The notes below the pieces were generated by a model, which was not told the DNA's origin, ran no database searches, and was given only the letters and a program-made list of their open reading frames with translations. Below, one piece after another: positions 1 to 5,145 of a stretch of 7,731 bases of DNA (its first letter is position 1; each line of letters opens with the position of its first letter). The translations under genes were made by a program, and so were the position numbers. Source of the stretch: Candidatus Uhrbacteria bacterium (lineage in GTDB: Bacteria; Patescibacteria; ABY1; SG8-24; GWF2-40-263); NCBI GenBank assembly GCA_016205975.1, contig JACQSK010000016.1, positions 1-7,731 on the forward strand, given 5' to 3'.

Positions 1-181
1 GTACGCGACAGCGCCGCGGCCAGGGACCGGAGCAATGATAGCCACGTACATCACGGACGACACTCGGACGTTTCCCGAATACGCTGACCGCGCCCGTCAG
101 CATTTGCAGAACTCGGCTGTTCGGCCGAATTCTAGTTCGGCCGCTTGCCGAGCGCCCGAGTGAATGGGATATCCTTGATAC
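1..181. other. Leader region with no recognised gene
   Basis: A short plus-strand frame from ATG 35 to the stop ending at 163 would encode 42 residues, but its last third reads through the hairpin at 112-152 and I recognise no family. It may be the tail of the preceding cassette. A weak promoter-like pair, TTGCCG at 145-150 and GATATC at 168-173 with 17 bp between them, precedes the DUF4160 start. I see nothing else here. Confidence 0.3.
112..152. repeat. Interrupted hairpin, possible degenerate attC or terminator
   Basis: CTCGGC (112-117) pairs with GCCGAG (147-152), and CGGCCGAA (122-129) pairs perfectly with TTCGGCCG (136-143) around a 6-nt loop. The two stems are separated by a small asymmetric internal loop (TGTT against CTT). 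An AAC at 110-112 opens the structure as in the attC sites downstream, but the expected GTT core is absent: the sequence after the stem is GCGCCCG where site 3830-3887 has GCGTTGGGC. It could be a decayed attC closing the preceding cassette. There is no T-run, so an intrinsic terminator is less likely. Confidence 0.4.
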
Positions 182-422
182 GTGAGCCCGACCGTTCTTC
201 GTATCCGCGGATACCGGTTCTACTTCTTCTCGCGCGAAGAATCGCGCCCTCACGTACATGTGCAGCATGCCAGCGGTGAGGCGAAGTTCTGGCTGGAGCC
301 GCAGGTTGGAACTGGCGGCTGATTACGGACTCGGGCCAACTCGCATCAACGCAGCTCGCAAGATTATCGAGGAGCATGTAGATGACATCCGCTCAGCATG
401 GGCAAAGCACTTCGGCGGTTGA
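182..422 (+). pseudogene. DUF4160 protein, putative toxin, +1 frameshift
   Basis: From GTG 182 the frame gives MSPTVLRIRGYRFYFFS and a conserved HVHVQ-KFWLEP core, the usual start and centre of DUF4160 proteins of about 80 residues. After EPQV (about residue 43) the frame fails within a few codons. Removing one G from the GG at 308-309 restores VELAADYGLGPTRINAARK and the typical C-terminus ending WAKHFGG, with the stop at 420-422. The total is 241 nt, that is 80 codons plus one base. Its last 41 bp overlap the DUF2442 gene, the usual arrangement of this pair, which has been proposed as a toxin-antitoxin module; I know of no established activity. The frameshift is either real inactivation or a sequencing error. 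Confidence 0.8.
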
Positions 423-726
423 AGTGACCAACGTGTCACCTCATGGCTTCTGGCTGCTCGTGGAGCAACGCGAGTACTTCGTCCTATTCAAGGACTTCCC
501 CTGGTTTCGTGACGCGACTATTGCGGAACTGATGAAGGTGGAACTGCCGAGTCCGCATCATCTGTACTGGCCAGACTTGGACGTCGACCTGGCCGTCGAG
601 TCGCTGGATCATCCAGAGCGGTATCCGCTGGTGAGCCGTGCGCAGCCGAACAAGCGTTTGCAGCCGACGAAGGCGCGACGTTCGCCTCGGCGAACACCAG
701 GGCGTCGGGCGCGCCTTCGCGGCTGA
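382..726 (+). CDS. DUF2442 protein, putative antitoxin with attC-encoded tail
   Basis: Residues about 13-85 match DUF2442: VEVTNVSPHGFWLLV, a REYFV strand, FPWFRDATIAELM and the strongly conserved HHLYWPDLDVDLAVESL. ATG 382 lies inside the 3' end of the DUF4160 gene and gives the Ser/Ala/His-rich leader common in relatives, so I prefer it to GTG 424. The two genes probably form one transcript, with this small protein as the proposed antitoxin partner. The last 26 or so residues (from NKRLQPT onward) are very basic and are encoded by the attC palindrome at 645-740, because the gene has no stop before the recombination site. Family members elsewhere end near SRA. Function is not experimentally defined. 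Confidence 0.85.
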   Translation: MTSAQHGQSTSAVEVTNVSPHGFWLLVEQREYFVLFKDFPWFRDATIAELMKVELPSPHHLYWPDLDVDLAVESLDHPERYPLVSRAQPNKRLQPTKARRSPRRTPGRRARLRG

Positions 727-740
727 AACGCACGTTCGCC
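645..740 (+). repeat. attC site 1
   Basis: Inverse core GCCGAAC (645-651) and core GTTCGCC (734-740) bracket two arms, 654-677 and 710-731, that pair along 22 bp apart from two extra bases in the left arm: a G at 660 and an A at 667. Extrahelical bases on one arm are the diagnostic trait of folded attC sites. The 32-nt terminal loop itself holds a perfect GTTCGCC/GGCGAAC palindrome. The DUF2442 reading frame ends inside the right arm. Confidence 0.8.
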
Positions 741-791
741 GCACCACGCGAACGACGGCGCTGCGGTATTATCCAGGGGTGGAGGGTGCTG

Positions 792-1004
792 ATGATCCGG
801 ACAGTCGAGGCAGTGGTCGACCCGAACGGCAACGTCCGCCTGCTGGAGGACATCCAGCTGCCAGGGCCGCGTCGCGCACTCCTCACGATCCTCGACGATG
901 CGCCACGGAGCGAGGAGACCGCGCTGTTGAGTGAGCGGGCCCTTGCTGACTGGAGCCGGCCAGAGGAAGATGCCGCGTGGTCGCACCTTCAGCCGGCGGG
1001 GTAG
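792..1004 (+). CDS. MazE/PemI-like antitoxin of a type II TA pair
   Basis: A 70-residue acidic protein that starts MIRTVEAVVDPNGNVRLLE, the N-terminal strand pattern of a small family of antitoxins found ahead of MazF/PemK toxins, and ends with LLSERALADWSRPEEDAAWSHL, the acidic toxin-binding tail typical of them. ATG 792 is preferred over GTG 786 because GGTGGAGGG (779-787) gives a good ribosome binding site. A TATTAT at 767-772 could be a -10 box belonging to the cassette. The gene overlaps the toxin start by 28 bp, implying translational coupling. In such pairs the antitoxin binds the toxin and represses the operon. It is intact, but its toxin is truncated. Confidence 0.8.
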   Translation: MIRTVEAVVDPNGNVRLLEDIQLPGPRRALLTILDDAPRSEETALLSERALADWSRPEEDAAWSHLQPAG

Positions 1005-1186
1005 TTCTCGTCCCGTTCCCGTTCTCAGATCTTTCTCAGGCGAAGCTACGGCCGGCAATCGTCTTGGCCGATGCCGGCCGCGGTGACTGGATCCTCTGTC
1101 AAGTCACGAGCAACCCGTATGGCGACCGCAGCCGCGGAAGTTCCAATTCGCCATCAACCTCAAGACGGCGAAGGCGATCGGGGTGA
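977..1186 (+). pseudogene. MazF/PemK-type endoribonuclease toxin, C-terminally truncated
   Basis: From GTG 977 the frame encodes GGVVLVPFPFSDLSQAKLRPAIVLAD followed by WILCQVTSNPYGD, which is the N-terminal half of the MazF/PemK SH3-like barrel, including the Pro-Phe loop and the Arg-Pro that contribute to the RNase site. Similarity stops at about residue 50 (near 1125). Full-length relatives are about 110 residues and continue with a strand-helix half that is missing here. The remaining 19 codons are low-complexity Ser/Arg and result from reading a foreign fragment (an ABC substrate-binding protein tail) out of frame. A stable toxin is unlikely. Full MazF proteins cleave mRNA at specific short sequences. 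Confidence 0.8.
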
Positions 1187-1233
1187 CGATTCCCCAGTCG
1201 CTGCTGCTTCAGGCCGACGAGCTCGTCGAATGA
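1129..1233 (+). pseudogene. C-terminal fragment of an ABC transporter substrate-binding protein
   Basis: In a frame different from the MazF ORF, 1138-1230 encodes KFQFAINLKTAKAIGVTIP followed by SLLLQADELVE and a TGA. This is the characteristic end of the ABC substrate-binding family (PF04392-like; roughly 330 residues) abundant in Rhizobiales and Burkholderiales, where LKTAKALGLTIP closes the protein. Only about 31-35 residues remain and no signal peptide or ligand domain is present, so it is a scrap joined to the truncated toxin gene. The join lies between about 1125 and 1138. If one C were missing near 1126, the MazF frame would run into this tail in frame. Family recognition is from memory of this conserved ending. 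Confidence 0.65.
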
Positions 1234-1505
1234 GTCCGGCGCTCGGCCCTGCACAGCGAGGAGCTTCTCCCGCGCGGCGATCGAGGATCGAGGCGCTGAT
1301 CCACGAAGTCTGCGACGAAACGGTCCCGAGGAGGGACCTTACACGGGTTGTGCTCGGCTCGACGACCTGCGCTCCGTCGAGCCGGTCGATATCGCCTGAA
1401 CGGCCGGCGGGCGTCGGAGTCGAACGGCAGACACTCGGGCGGACGACCAACGCCCCTACGGCGCGTGACCTGACGCGCTGGCAGCTCGACGCGTGACGGC
1501 CATCA
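1234..1505. other. Cassette remainder without recognisable gene
   Basis: About 270 bp between the ABC fragment and the attC at 1506. Frames on both strands are open for stretches, but they give Arg/Ser/Pro-rich translations with no conserved pattern, as expected from GC-rich non-coding DNA. A short perfect hairpin, GGTCCC (1322-1327) and GGGACC (1333-1338), has no T-run. The stretch probably arrived with the ABC fragment or is decayed toxin-cassette sequence. Confidence 0.5.
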
Positions 1506-1577
1506 CGCTAACTTCGCGTTTGAGCAGTCCGCTCGCTCGCGCTGCTCGCTCGCGGCTGGTGAACGTGCGCGTTCGCC
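1506..1577 (+). repeat. attC site 2
   Basis: Inverse core CGCTAAC (1506-1512) and core GTTCGCC (1571-1577). The left arm, from GCGTTTGAGCAGTCCGC, pairs with the right arm GCGGCTGGTGAACG with an unpaired T and a few mismatches. The loop is the simple repetitive stretch GCTCGCTCGCGCTGCTCGCT. The core is identical to that of attC 1. It closes the cassette holding the MazEF remnants. Confidence 0.7.
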
Positions 1578-1612
1578 CTTGAAAGGCCAGACGTGACGGA
1601 TGCGACGAGAAG

Positions 1613-1936
1613 ATGAGCGAGATGCTTGTCCGGATCGTCGATCTCATCCGAGCCGGCGAGGTCCGGGTCTCTGCGCACGGCTACGACGAGATCGCCGAGG
1701 ACGGTATCCTTGCCGGTGAGGTGATCGATGGTATCGGGGCCGCGGTCGTGATTGAGGACTATCCGAGCTACCCCAAAGGACCTTGTGTGCTTGTCCTTCA
1801 GCGGGATAGAAGAGGGAGCCCGATCCACGTAGTCTGGGGCATTCCGCGGGGGCAGACATCGCCGGCGGTGTTGGTGACCGCCTATCGGCCCGATCCGGCT
1901 CGCTGGACTGAGGATTTCCTGCGGAGGAGGCAATGA
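1613..1936 (+). CDS. DUF4258 protein, putative toxin (intact)
   Basis: A 107-residue protein with the DUF4258 pattern: an early histidine (SAHGYDEIAEDGI), an IEDYPSYPKGPCVLVL strand pair, PIHVVWGI, and a C-terminal VLVTAYRPDPARWTEDFLRR. The start at ATG 1613 lies 36 bp after the attC core with a GAGAAG just upstream; ATG 1622 is an alternative. It overlaps the next gene by the four bases ATGA, so the two are surely co-translated. DUF4258 proteins sit beside small antitoxin-like genes and are considered candidate RelE/BrnT-like RNase toxins by context; no catalytic residue is proven. This is the only DUF4258 copy in the window without a frameshift. Confidence 0.85.
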   Translation: MSEMLVRIVDLIRAGEVRVSAHGYDEIAEDGILAGEVIDGIGAAVVIEDYPSYPKGPCVLVLQRDRRGSPIHVVWGIPRGQTSPAVLVTAYRPDPARWTEDFLRRRQ

Positions 1937-2148
1937 GCGCGAGGCGTCATACCAAGTTCGTTCGTGAGGGCTCGTACGCAGCAGAGGTGGACGTCGAGCT
2001 CATCGAGGAGGACAACGGTTGGTCGCCGTATCTTTCACTCGACGACGCCCGCAAGCTCGACGACGTCCGTGAAGCGTTGCGTCGAGGCGACCTGGAAGCG
2101 GCATCCCGATTGGCCCGTGTGTTTAGTCTCACGCCCGTCCGGCGTTGA
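1933..2148 (+). CDS. Small partner of DUF4258, putative antitoxin
   Basis: A 71-residue protein (MSARRHTKFVREGSYAAEVDV then IEEDNGWSPYLSLDDARKLDDV) with a basic N-terminus, two predicted strands, then the helical DDVREALRRGDLEAASRLARVFSLTPV. The start overlaps the DUF4258 stop (ATGA), and GGAGGAGG at 1922-1929 is an excellent ribosome binding site. Similar proteins occur repeatedly next to DUF4258 genes, so an antitoxin role is inferred from context. I cannot assign a named family, and no ribbon-helix-helix or HTH motif is evident. It stops six bases before the next attC, so unlike the DUF2442 protein it carries no attC-encoded tail. Confidence 0.8.
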   Translation: MSARRHTKFVREGSYAAEVDVELIEEDNGWSPYLSLDDARKLDDVREALRRGDLEAASRLARVFSLTPVRR

Positions 2149-2154
2149 CCACCG

Positions 2155-2218
2155 GGCGAACAAGCGCATGCAGCCGACGGCGCGCAGGGCGCGCCGCGGC
2201 TAATACGCGGCGTTCGAC
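2155..2218 (+). repeat. attC site 3
   Basis: Inverse core GGCGAAC (2155-2161) and core GTTCGAC (2212-2218). The left arm GCGCATGCAGCCGACGGC pairs with the right arm GCGCGCCGCGGCTAATACGC, leaving an unpaired A after CAGCCG and a G before it, at the same relative positions as in attC 1. AACAAGCG and TGCAGCCGACG are shared with attC 1, so the two left arms are closely related. The loop is very short (AGG). Confidence 0.75.
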
Positions 2219-2260
2219 GCCTTCTCAACGGGCGAGCCAGATCTGGGCAAGGGGGCCAAG

Positions 2261-3133
2261 GTGAAGTACGAGAAGCTGACCAAGCTCTCGATCCGCAACC
2301 ACCCCGAGCTGAGCGAACGATGGGTTCAGGAGCGAATCGCCGAAGACCCTTCCATCCTCGGATTGGGCGACGTCATCCTGAAAGACAAAGAGAGAATCCA
2401 GTCGGGGAGTGGTCGGCTAGTCCTGTTGCAGGAAGCAGACGGCAACAGACGCTACGAAGTCGAGGTACAGCTGGGGAAGACTGACGAGTCCCATATCATC
2501 CGGACCATCGAGTACTGGGACATCGAACGGAAGAGATATCCGCAGTACGACCACACCGCCGTTATCATTGCCGAGGAAATCACGAGCCGATTCCTCAATG
2601 TCATCGGCCTGTTCAATGGCACGATCCCCCTCATGGCCGTCCAGATGAGCGCGGTTCAGCTTGGCGATGCAGTCTCCTTGGTCTTCACCACCGTGCTGGA
2701 CCAAGTGCGTTTCGGGCTCGTAGACGAGGACGAGGAAGTCCATGAGGCAACGGACCGGACGTACTGGGAAAACCGTGGCAGCAAGGCAACCGTTGGGATG
2801 GCTGACGAGCTACTTGAGGTCGTGCGCACCCTCAACCCTCATCTTGAGCTCACGTACAACAAGTTCTATATCGGCTTAGCAAAGGACGGCCAGCCCAACA
2901 ACTTCGTGATTTTCCGACCACAGAAGAATGCCATCCGGGTTGAGCCTCGACTTCAGAAGACGGAGGCGACCGAGGGCGCGGTGGAAGCGGCCGGCCTCGA
3001 TGTGATGGACTACGACAACAAATGGGGACGCTATCGGATTCGCCTCCAGAAGGGAGAGGTCAAGAAGCACGCCGAGGTGCTGCGCAAGCTGCTGGTCGGG
3101 TCTTACAAGGAGTCCGGGGGTGGCGACGCGTAG
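2261..3133 (+). CDS. 290-aa protein, nuclease-like N-domain plus DUF5655-like C-domain
   Basis: Residues 15-72 (ELSERWVQERIAEDPSILG, GRLVLL, then RRYEVEVQLG) have the layout of PD-(D/E)XK nuclease-fold proteins such as the NucS group: a helix, a G-R-L-D strand, then E-x-E/Q. DESHIIRTIEYWDIERKRYPQ and AEEITSRFLNVI follow. Residues about 195-285 (YNKFYIGLAKDGQPNNFVIF, RVEPRL, WGRYRIRL) resemble DUF5655. GTG 2261 is chosen because AAGGGGG lies 5 nt upstream. In family members I recall, the strand reads GRLDLL; here position 54 is Val, which would remove a metal ligand. The gene forms a single-gene cassette of 990 bp. Activity is unproven, and both a DNA-related function and catalytic loss are inferences. 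Confidence 0.8.
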   Translation: MKYEKLTKLSIRNHPELSERWVQERIAEDPSILGLGDVILKDKERIQSGSGRLVLLQEADGNRRYEVEVQLGKTDESHIIRTIEYWDIERKRYPQYDHTAVIIAEEITSRFLNVIGLFNGTIPLMAVQMSAVQLGDAVSLVFTTVLDQVRFGLVDEDEEVHEATDRTYWENRGSKATVGMADELLEVVRTLNPHLELTYNKFYIGLAKDGQPNNFVIFRPQKNAIRVEPRLQKTEATEGAVEAAGLDVMDYDNKWGRYRIRLQKGEVKKHAEVLRKLLVGSYKESGGGDA

Positions 3134-3137
3134 CGGC

Positions 3138-3208
3138 GTCGAACCAGCGCTTCCAGCGGACCGGGCCTCGCTGGCGCTCGGTCCGGCCGCTGAAGCGCGG
3201 CGTTAGAT
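3138..3208 (+). repeat. attC site 4
   Basis: Inverse core GTCGAAC (3138-3144) and consensus core GTTAGAT (3202-3208). The left arm GCGCTTCCAGCGGACCGG pairs with GGTCCGGCCGCTGAAGCGC except for an unpaired C and an unpaired A, which occupy the same positions as in attC 1 and 3. The loop contains CTCGCTGGCGCTCGG. It begins five bases after the stop of the 290-aa gene. Confidence 0.85.
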
Positions 3209-3254
3209 TGCAGCGGTGAAGCTGGGGCCTCGATCGGAGGAAGCCGAGGGCGTG

Positions 3255-3805
3255 ATGCCTACGTTTGAGGAGTACCGGGTACTCGCGGTCGACGCCTGTC
3301 TCGACCGTCTCCAGCGAACACCCGGCGACCTGGAGCGCGCGATCTCGGGCAAGACGGATACCGAGCTTGCGAGGCGTCCAGACGTCCACAACTGGTCGGC
3401 CAAGGAAATCGTCTGTCATCTCCGCGATGTCGAGGAGCTCTTCCAGATCCGGTTCCACACCGTGGTGGCACTCGACGAGCCTCACATCCTTGTGTTGGGT
3501 GCGAGCCCGGAACAGCTCGCGGCTTGGAGAATCGGGGGCTCCATTGGGCACCCCTCGATCCGGTGCGATGGGCTGAGGAACGCCAATACCTCCGCAACGA
3601 CACCCGTGAGGCTCTTGCCGCATTTCAGCGGCGCCGAGCCGAGGTGTTGACACTGCTGCGCTCCCTATCGCGGGCGGAGTGGCAGCGCGGAGGAGTCCAT
3701 CTCAGCCGCGGTCGCTTGACCCTGGCCGACTGGGTCGCCAGCCTTGCCGCGCACGATGACAACCACGTCGACCAACTCCGACGGGCGCTCGAAGGTCGCC
3801 CATGA
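3255..3805 (+). pseudogene. DinB-family metalloprotein, -1 frameshift
   Basis: The first frame gives TFEEYRVLAVDACLDRL, then HNWSAKEIVCHLRDVEELF. The second gives PVRWAEERQYLRND, LSRAEWQRGGVH, RGRLTLADWVA and the closing AHDDNHVDQLRRAL. Together these are one complete four-helix DinB protein of about 184 residues with its metal-site histidines (H55 in CHLRD and the HDDNH pair). The switch falls between about 3480 and 3548. Adding one G to the five-G run at 3534-3538 joins the frames as RIGGLHWAPLDPVRW. ATG 3255 matches relatives, but GTG 3216, just after the attC core, is in frame. DinB-like proteins include thiol transferases and many of unknown substrate. It is a one-gene cassette. Confidence 0.8.
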
Positions 3806-3829
3806 GGTCAACAGCGTGGGCCCGGCTCA

Positions 3830-3887
3830 ATCTAACTTCGGCATGCACCTGCCGGCCTTCGGCCGCGGGTGATGCCGAGCGTTGGGC
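3830..3887 (+). repeat. attC site 5 (best consensus match)
   Basis: Both boxes match consensus: inverse core ATCTAAC (3830-3836, RYYYAAC) and core GTTGGGC (3881-3887, GTTRRRY). The arms TCGGCATGCACCTGCCGGCC and GGCCGCGGGTGATGCCGA pair almost fully, leaving an unpaired G after TCGGCAT and a small bulge after CACC. Loop CTTC. It closes the DinB cassette. Confidence 0.9.
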
Positions 3888-3893
3888 GTAGCG

Positions 3894-4103
3894 ATGAAGT
3901 TCGATGTCTATGGCCGGTATCAGTTGGAAGTGACGCGAGAGCAAGACTCTTGGGTCGTCTATCGCATCGGCCTAGGAAAGCGCGTCCTAATGAACGACCT
4001 CATAATTCCTTCATCGGTCGCCCCAAATGAGGTCGCGTCGTACCTCGATGACCTACTGCACGAAGGCTCTGGCCCAGGCCAAAGTGTGCGGCCCTTACCG
4101 TAG
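3894..4103 (+). CDS. DUF7661-like small protein
   Basis: A 69-residue protein: MKFDVYGRYQLEVTRE, WVVYRIGLGKRVLMNDLIIP, then YLDDLLHEGSGPGQSVRPL. This pattern (strand-rich N-terminus, GKR, IP, then a helix with LDDL-HE) agrees with the DUF7661 family of short proteobacterial proteins as I remember it; no function is known. ATG 3894 is only six bases after the attC core. In-frame TTG 3882 lies inside the core itself, so ATG is preferred. No Shine-Dalgarno sequence is visible, so translation probably depends on the preceding cassette's transcript or on weak initiation. The cassette would be only about 260 bp, and its own attC is incomplete (4131-4149). Confidence 0.75.
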   Translation: MKFDVYGRYQLEVTREQDSWVVYRIGLGKRVLMNDLIIPSSVAPNEVASYLDDLLHEGSGPGQSVRPLP

Positions 4104-4130
4104 GCGCTTTCGCTCTGGCGGCGGAGCTAC

Positions 4131-4149
4131 GCCCAACAAGGCGTTCGGC
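4131..4149 (+). repeat. Remnant attC (half-site)
   Basis: GCCCAAC at 4131-4137 is a perfect inverse core (RYYYAAC) followed by AAG and then GCGTTCGGC, a core-like GTT. No complementary right arm follows within 180 bp, and the distance is far too short for a stem. Either the hairpin of the DUF7661 cassette's attC has been deleted, leaving the two boxes side by side, or the site was cut off by a rearrangement that also removed the start of the next gene. Confidence 0.5.
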
Positions 4150-4200
4150 GAATTTGCGCTGAGGTTTGACGGCGACGGCGAACTGGCCACTGATCGGAGG

Positions 4201-4525
4201 CTTCCCGACGATCCAGTCGGCTTCATTCAGGACTGCGTTCCTCGCGGCAGACTCTTTTGGACGCACCACGTGAATATGCGCCTCGCCGGTCGGTTCATTC
4301 CCCGCGACGATCTTGGCCGCCGTGGACACCTATCAGCTGGTCGAGACGTACCCTGAGGACAAGTACCTTCCGAGTTACCTGATCCTCGCCGGGCACGGGC
4401 CGGCGGCGTTCCACGTGCTGTTCGCGGTGGACGTTGAGGGCGATAATGTGCGGGTCGTCACGTCGAACCGCCCAGACCGTGGCGAATGGCAGGACGACAT
4501 GAAGACTAGGAGGCCGAGGCGATGA
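4201..4525 (+). pseudogene. Second DUF4258 protein, frameshifted and lacking a clear start
   Basis: One frame gives PDDPVGFIQDCV, LFWTHHVNMRLAGRFIP; the other gives ATILAAVDTYQLVETYPEDKY, PSYLILAGHG, FHVLFAVDVEGDNVRVV and DDMKTRRPRR. These are the two halves of a DUF4258 protein of about 108 residues. Removing one C from the CCCC at 4300-4303 joins them as RFIPATILAAVD. A CGGAGG ribosome-binding-like sequence at 4195-4200 abuts the start of similarity, but the codon there is CTT and no ATG, GTG or TTG fits, so the start may have been lost with the damaged attC just upstream. The stop overlaps the YgiT gene (ATGA at 4522-4525). The left limit is approximate. Putative toxin of a DUF4258/YgiT pair, probably inactive if the sequence is right. 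Confidence 0.75.
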
Positions 4526-4739
4526 GGTGTGAGGTCTGTGGAGCGGAGCTGAAGGTGACGAAGACCGACCTGCCGTTCAAGGTCCGTGACGCGGGCATTG
4601 TGATCCTCAAAAGTCTCCCCGTATTCCAGTGCGCGAGCTGTCCACAGTATCTGATTGAGGACGCTGTGCCCGCGTCGACAAGATCTTGGAGCGCGTGGAC
4701 CGGGGAATCGAACTGGAGATCATCCTGTACGCCGCCTGA
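4522..4739 (+). pseudogene. YgiT-type zinc-finger protein (MqsA-like), putative antitoxin, -1 frameshift
   Basis: ATG 4522 gives MRCEVCGAELKVTKTDLPF and, later, VFQCASCPQYLIEDAV: two CxxC pairs spaced as in the YgiT/MqsA N-terminal zinc finger. The frame then leaves the family. Shifting by one base at CCC 4669-4671 (one C missing) gives RVDKILERVDRGIELEIILYAA and a stop at 4737-4739, the usual C-terminus of these proteins of about 73 residues. The total length, 218 nt, is one base short of a multiple of three. GAGGCG just upstream of the ATG serves as ribosome binding site. The family neutralises a toxin partner, here the overlapping DUF4258 gene. Read as sequenced, the frame continues into the next attC and ends at 4824. 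Confidence 0.82.
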
Positions 4740-4756
4740 GCCAATGGCGACCGATC

Positions 4757-4826
4757 GCCGAACCGCACGCTGCAGCAGACCGGGGCTCGCTTCGTTCGCC
4801 CCGGCCGGTGACCGCGGACGTTAGAA
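4757..4826 (+). repeat. attC site 6
   Basis: Inverse core GCCGAAC (4757-4763) and consensus core GTTAGAA (4820-4826). CCGGGGC near 4780 pairs with GCCCCGG near 4800, with an unpaired A before CCGGGG. The outer part of the stem (CCGC at the base, then GCTGCAGCAG against CCGGTGAC) pairs poorly, so this site has diverged more than the others. The loop CTCGCTTCGTTCGC resembles those of attC 4 and 7. Confidence 0.7.
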
Positions 4827-4836
4827 AGCTGCGGTG

Positions 4837-5145
4837 ATGCGGAAGAAGATCAAGCCGGGCCAGAAGGTTGCGGTAGGCTTCAAGCCGCGTGAGCGGGCGC
4901 TCGTGCTCGACCACACGTTTGCTGGCCCCGAGCTGACCGTGGCGCTCCGCAAGGCACCGCTCATCGATGGGAGGCACATCGTCAGGTACACGCTCGACGA
5001 TCTCGATGAGTTGCTTGGGTTTGTGGCAGCGGAAGCGAACCACTCAGCGGAGAAGAAGATTCAGAAAGAGCTCGACGCTCTCCACGCTCGGCTCAGCCGC
5101 GAGATGGAGTCGTACGATGATGGTCTGTGGCAACGGGCTTTCTAA
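4837..5145 (+). CDS. 102-aa conserved hypothetical protein
   Basis: A complete protein: MRKKIKPGQKVAVGFKPRER, an ALVLDHTFAGPELTVALRKAP segment, then YTLDDLDELLGFVAAEANHS and a charged helix rich in Lys/Glu (EKKIQKELDALHARLSREME) that could form a coiled coil. I have a sense of similar small proteins in environmental sequences but know no family name or function. ATG 4837 is used; GTG 4834 is directly upstream and in frame. Both lie within about ten bases of the attC core, and no clear Shine-Dalgarno sequence is present. The TAA stop is part of the TTCTAAC inverse core of the next attC, so gene and recombination site share bases. Single-gene cassette of about 380 bp. Confidence 0.8.
   Translation: MRKKIKPGQKVAVGFKPRERALVLDHTFAGPELTVALRKAPLIDGRHIVRYTLDDLDELLGFVAAEANHSAEKKIQKELDALHARLSREMESYDDGLWQRAF

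Noticed and set aside
1322..1338. Perfect 6-bp hairpin GGTCCC/GGGACC as a terminator
   Set aside because: No T-run follows and a stem this short is expected by chance in GC-rich DNA.
1071..1496. Plus-strand frame of 141 codons
   Set aside because: It runs in the wrong frame through the MazF and ABC fragments and then through low-complexity Arg/Ser/Pro sequence with no conserved pattern.
3060..3653. Minus-strand frame of about 197 codons across attC 4 and DinB
   Set aside because: It crosses the end of the 290-aa gene, an attC palindrome and the DinB gene, whose plus-strand motifs are clear. The antisense frame is explained by GC-rich codon bias.
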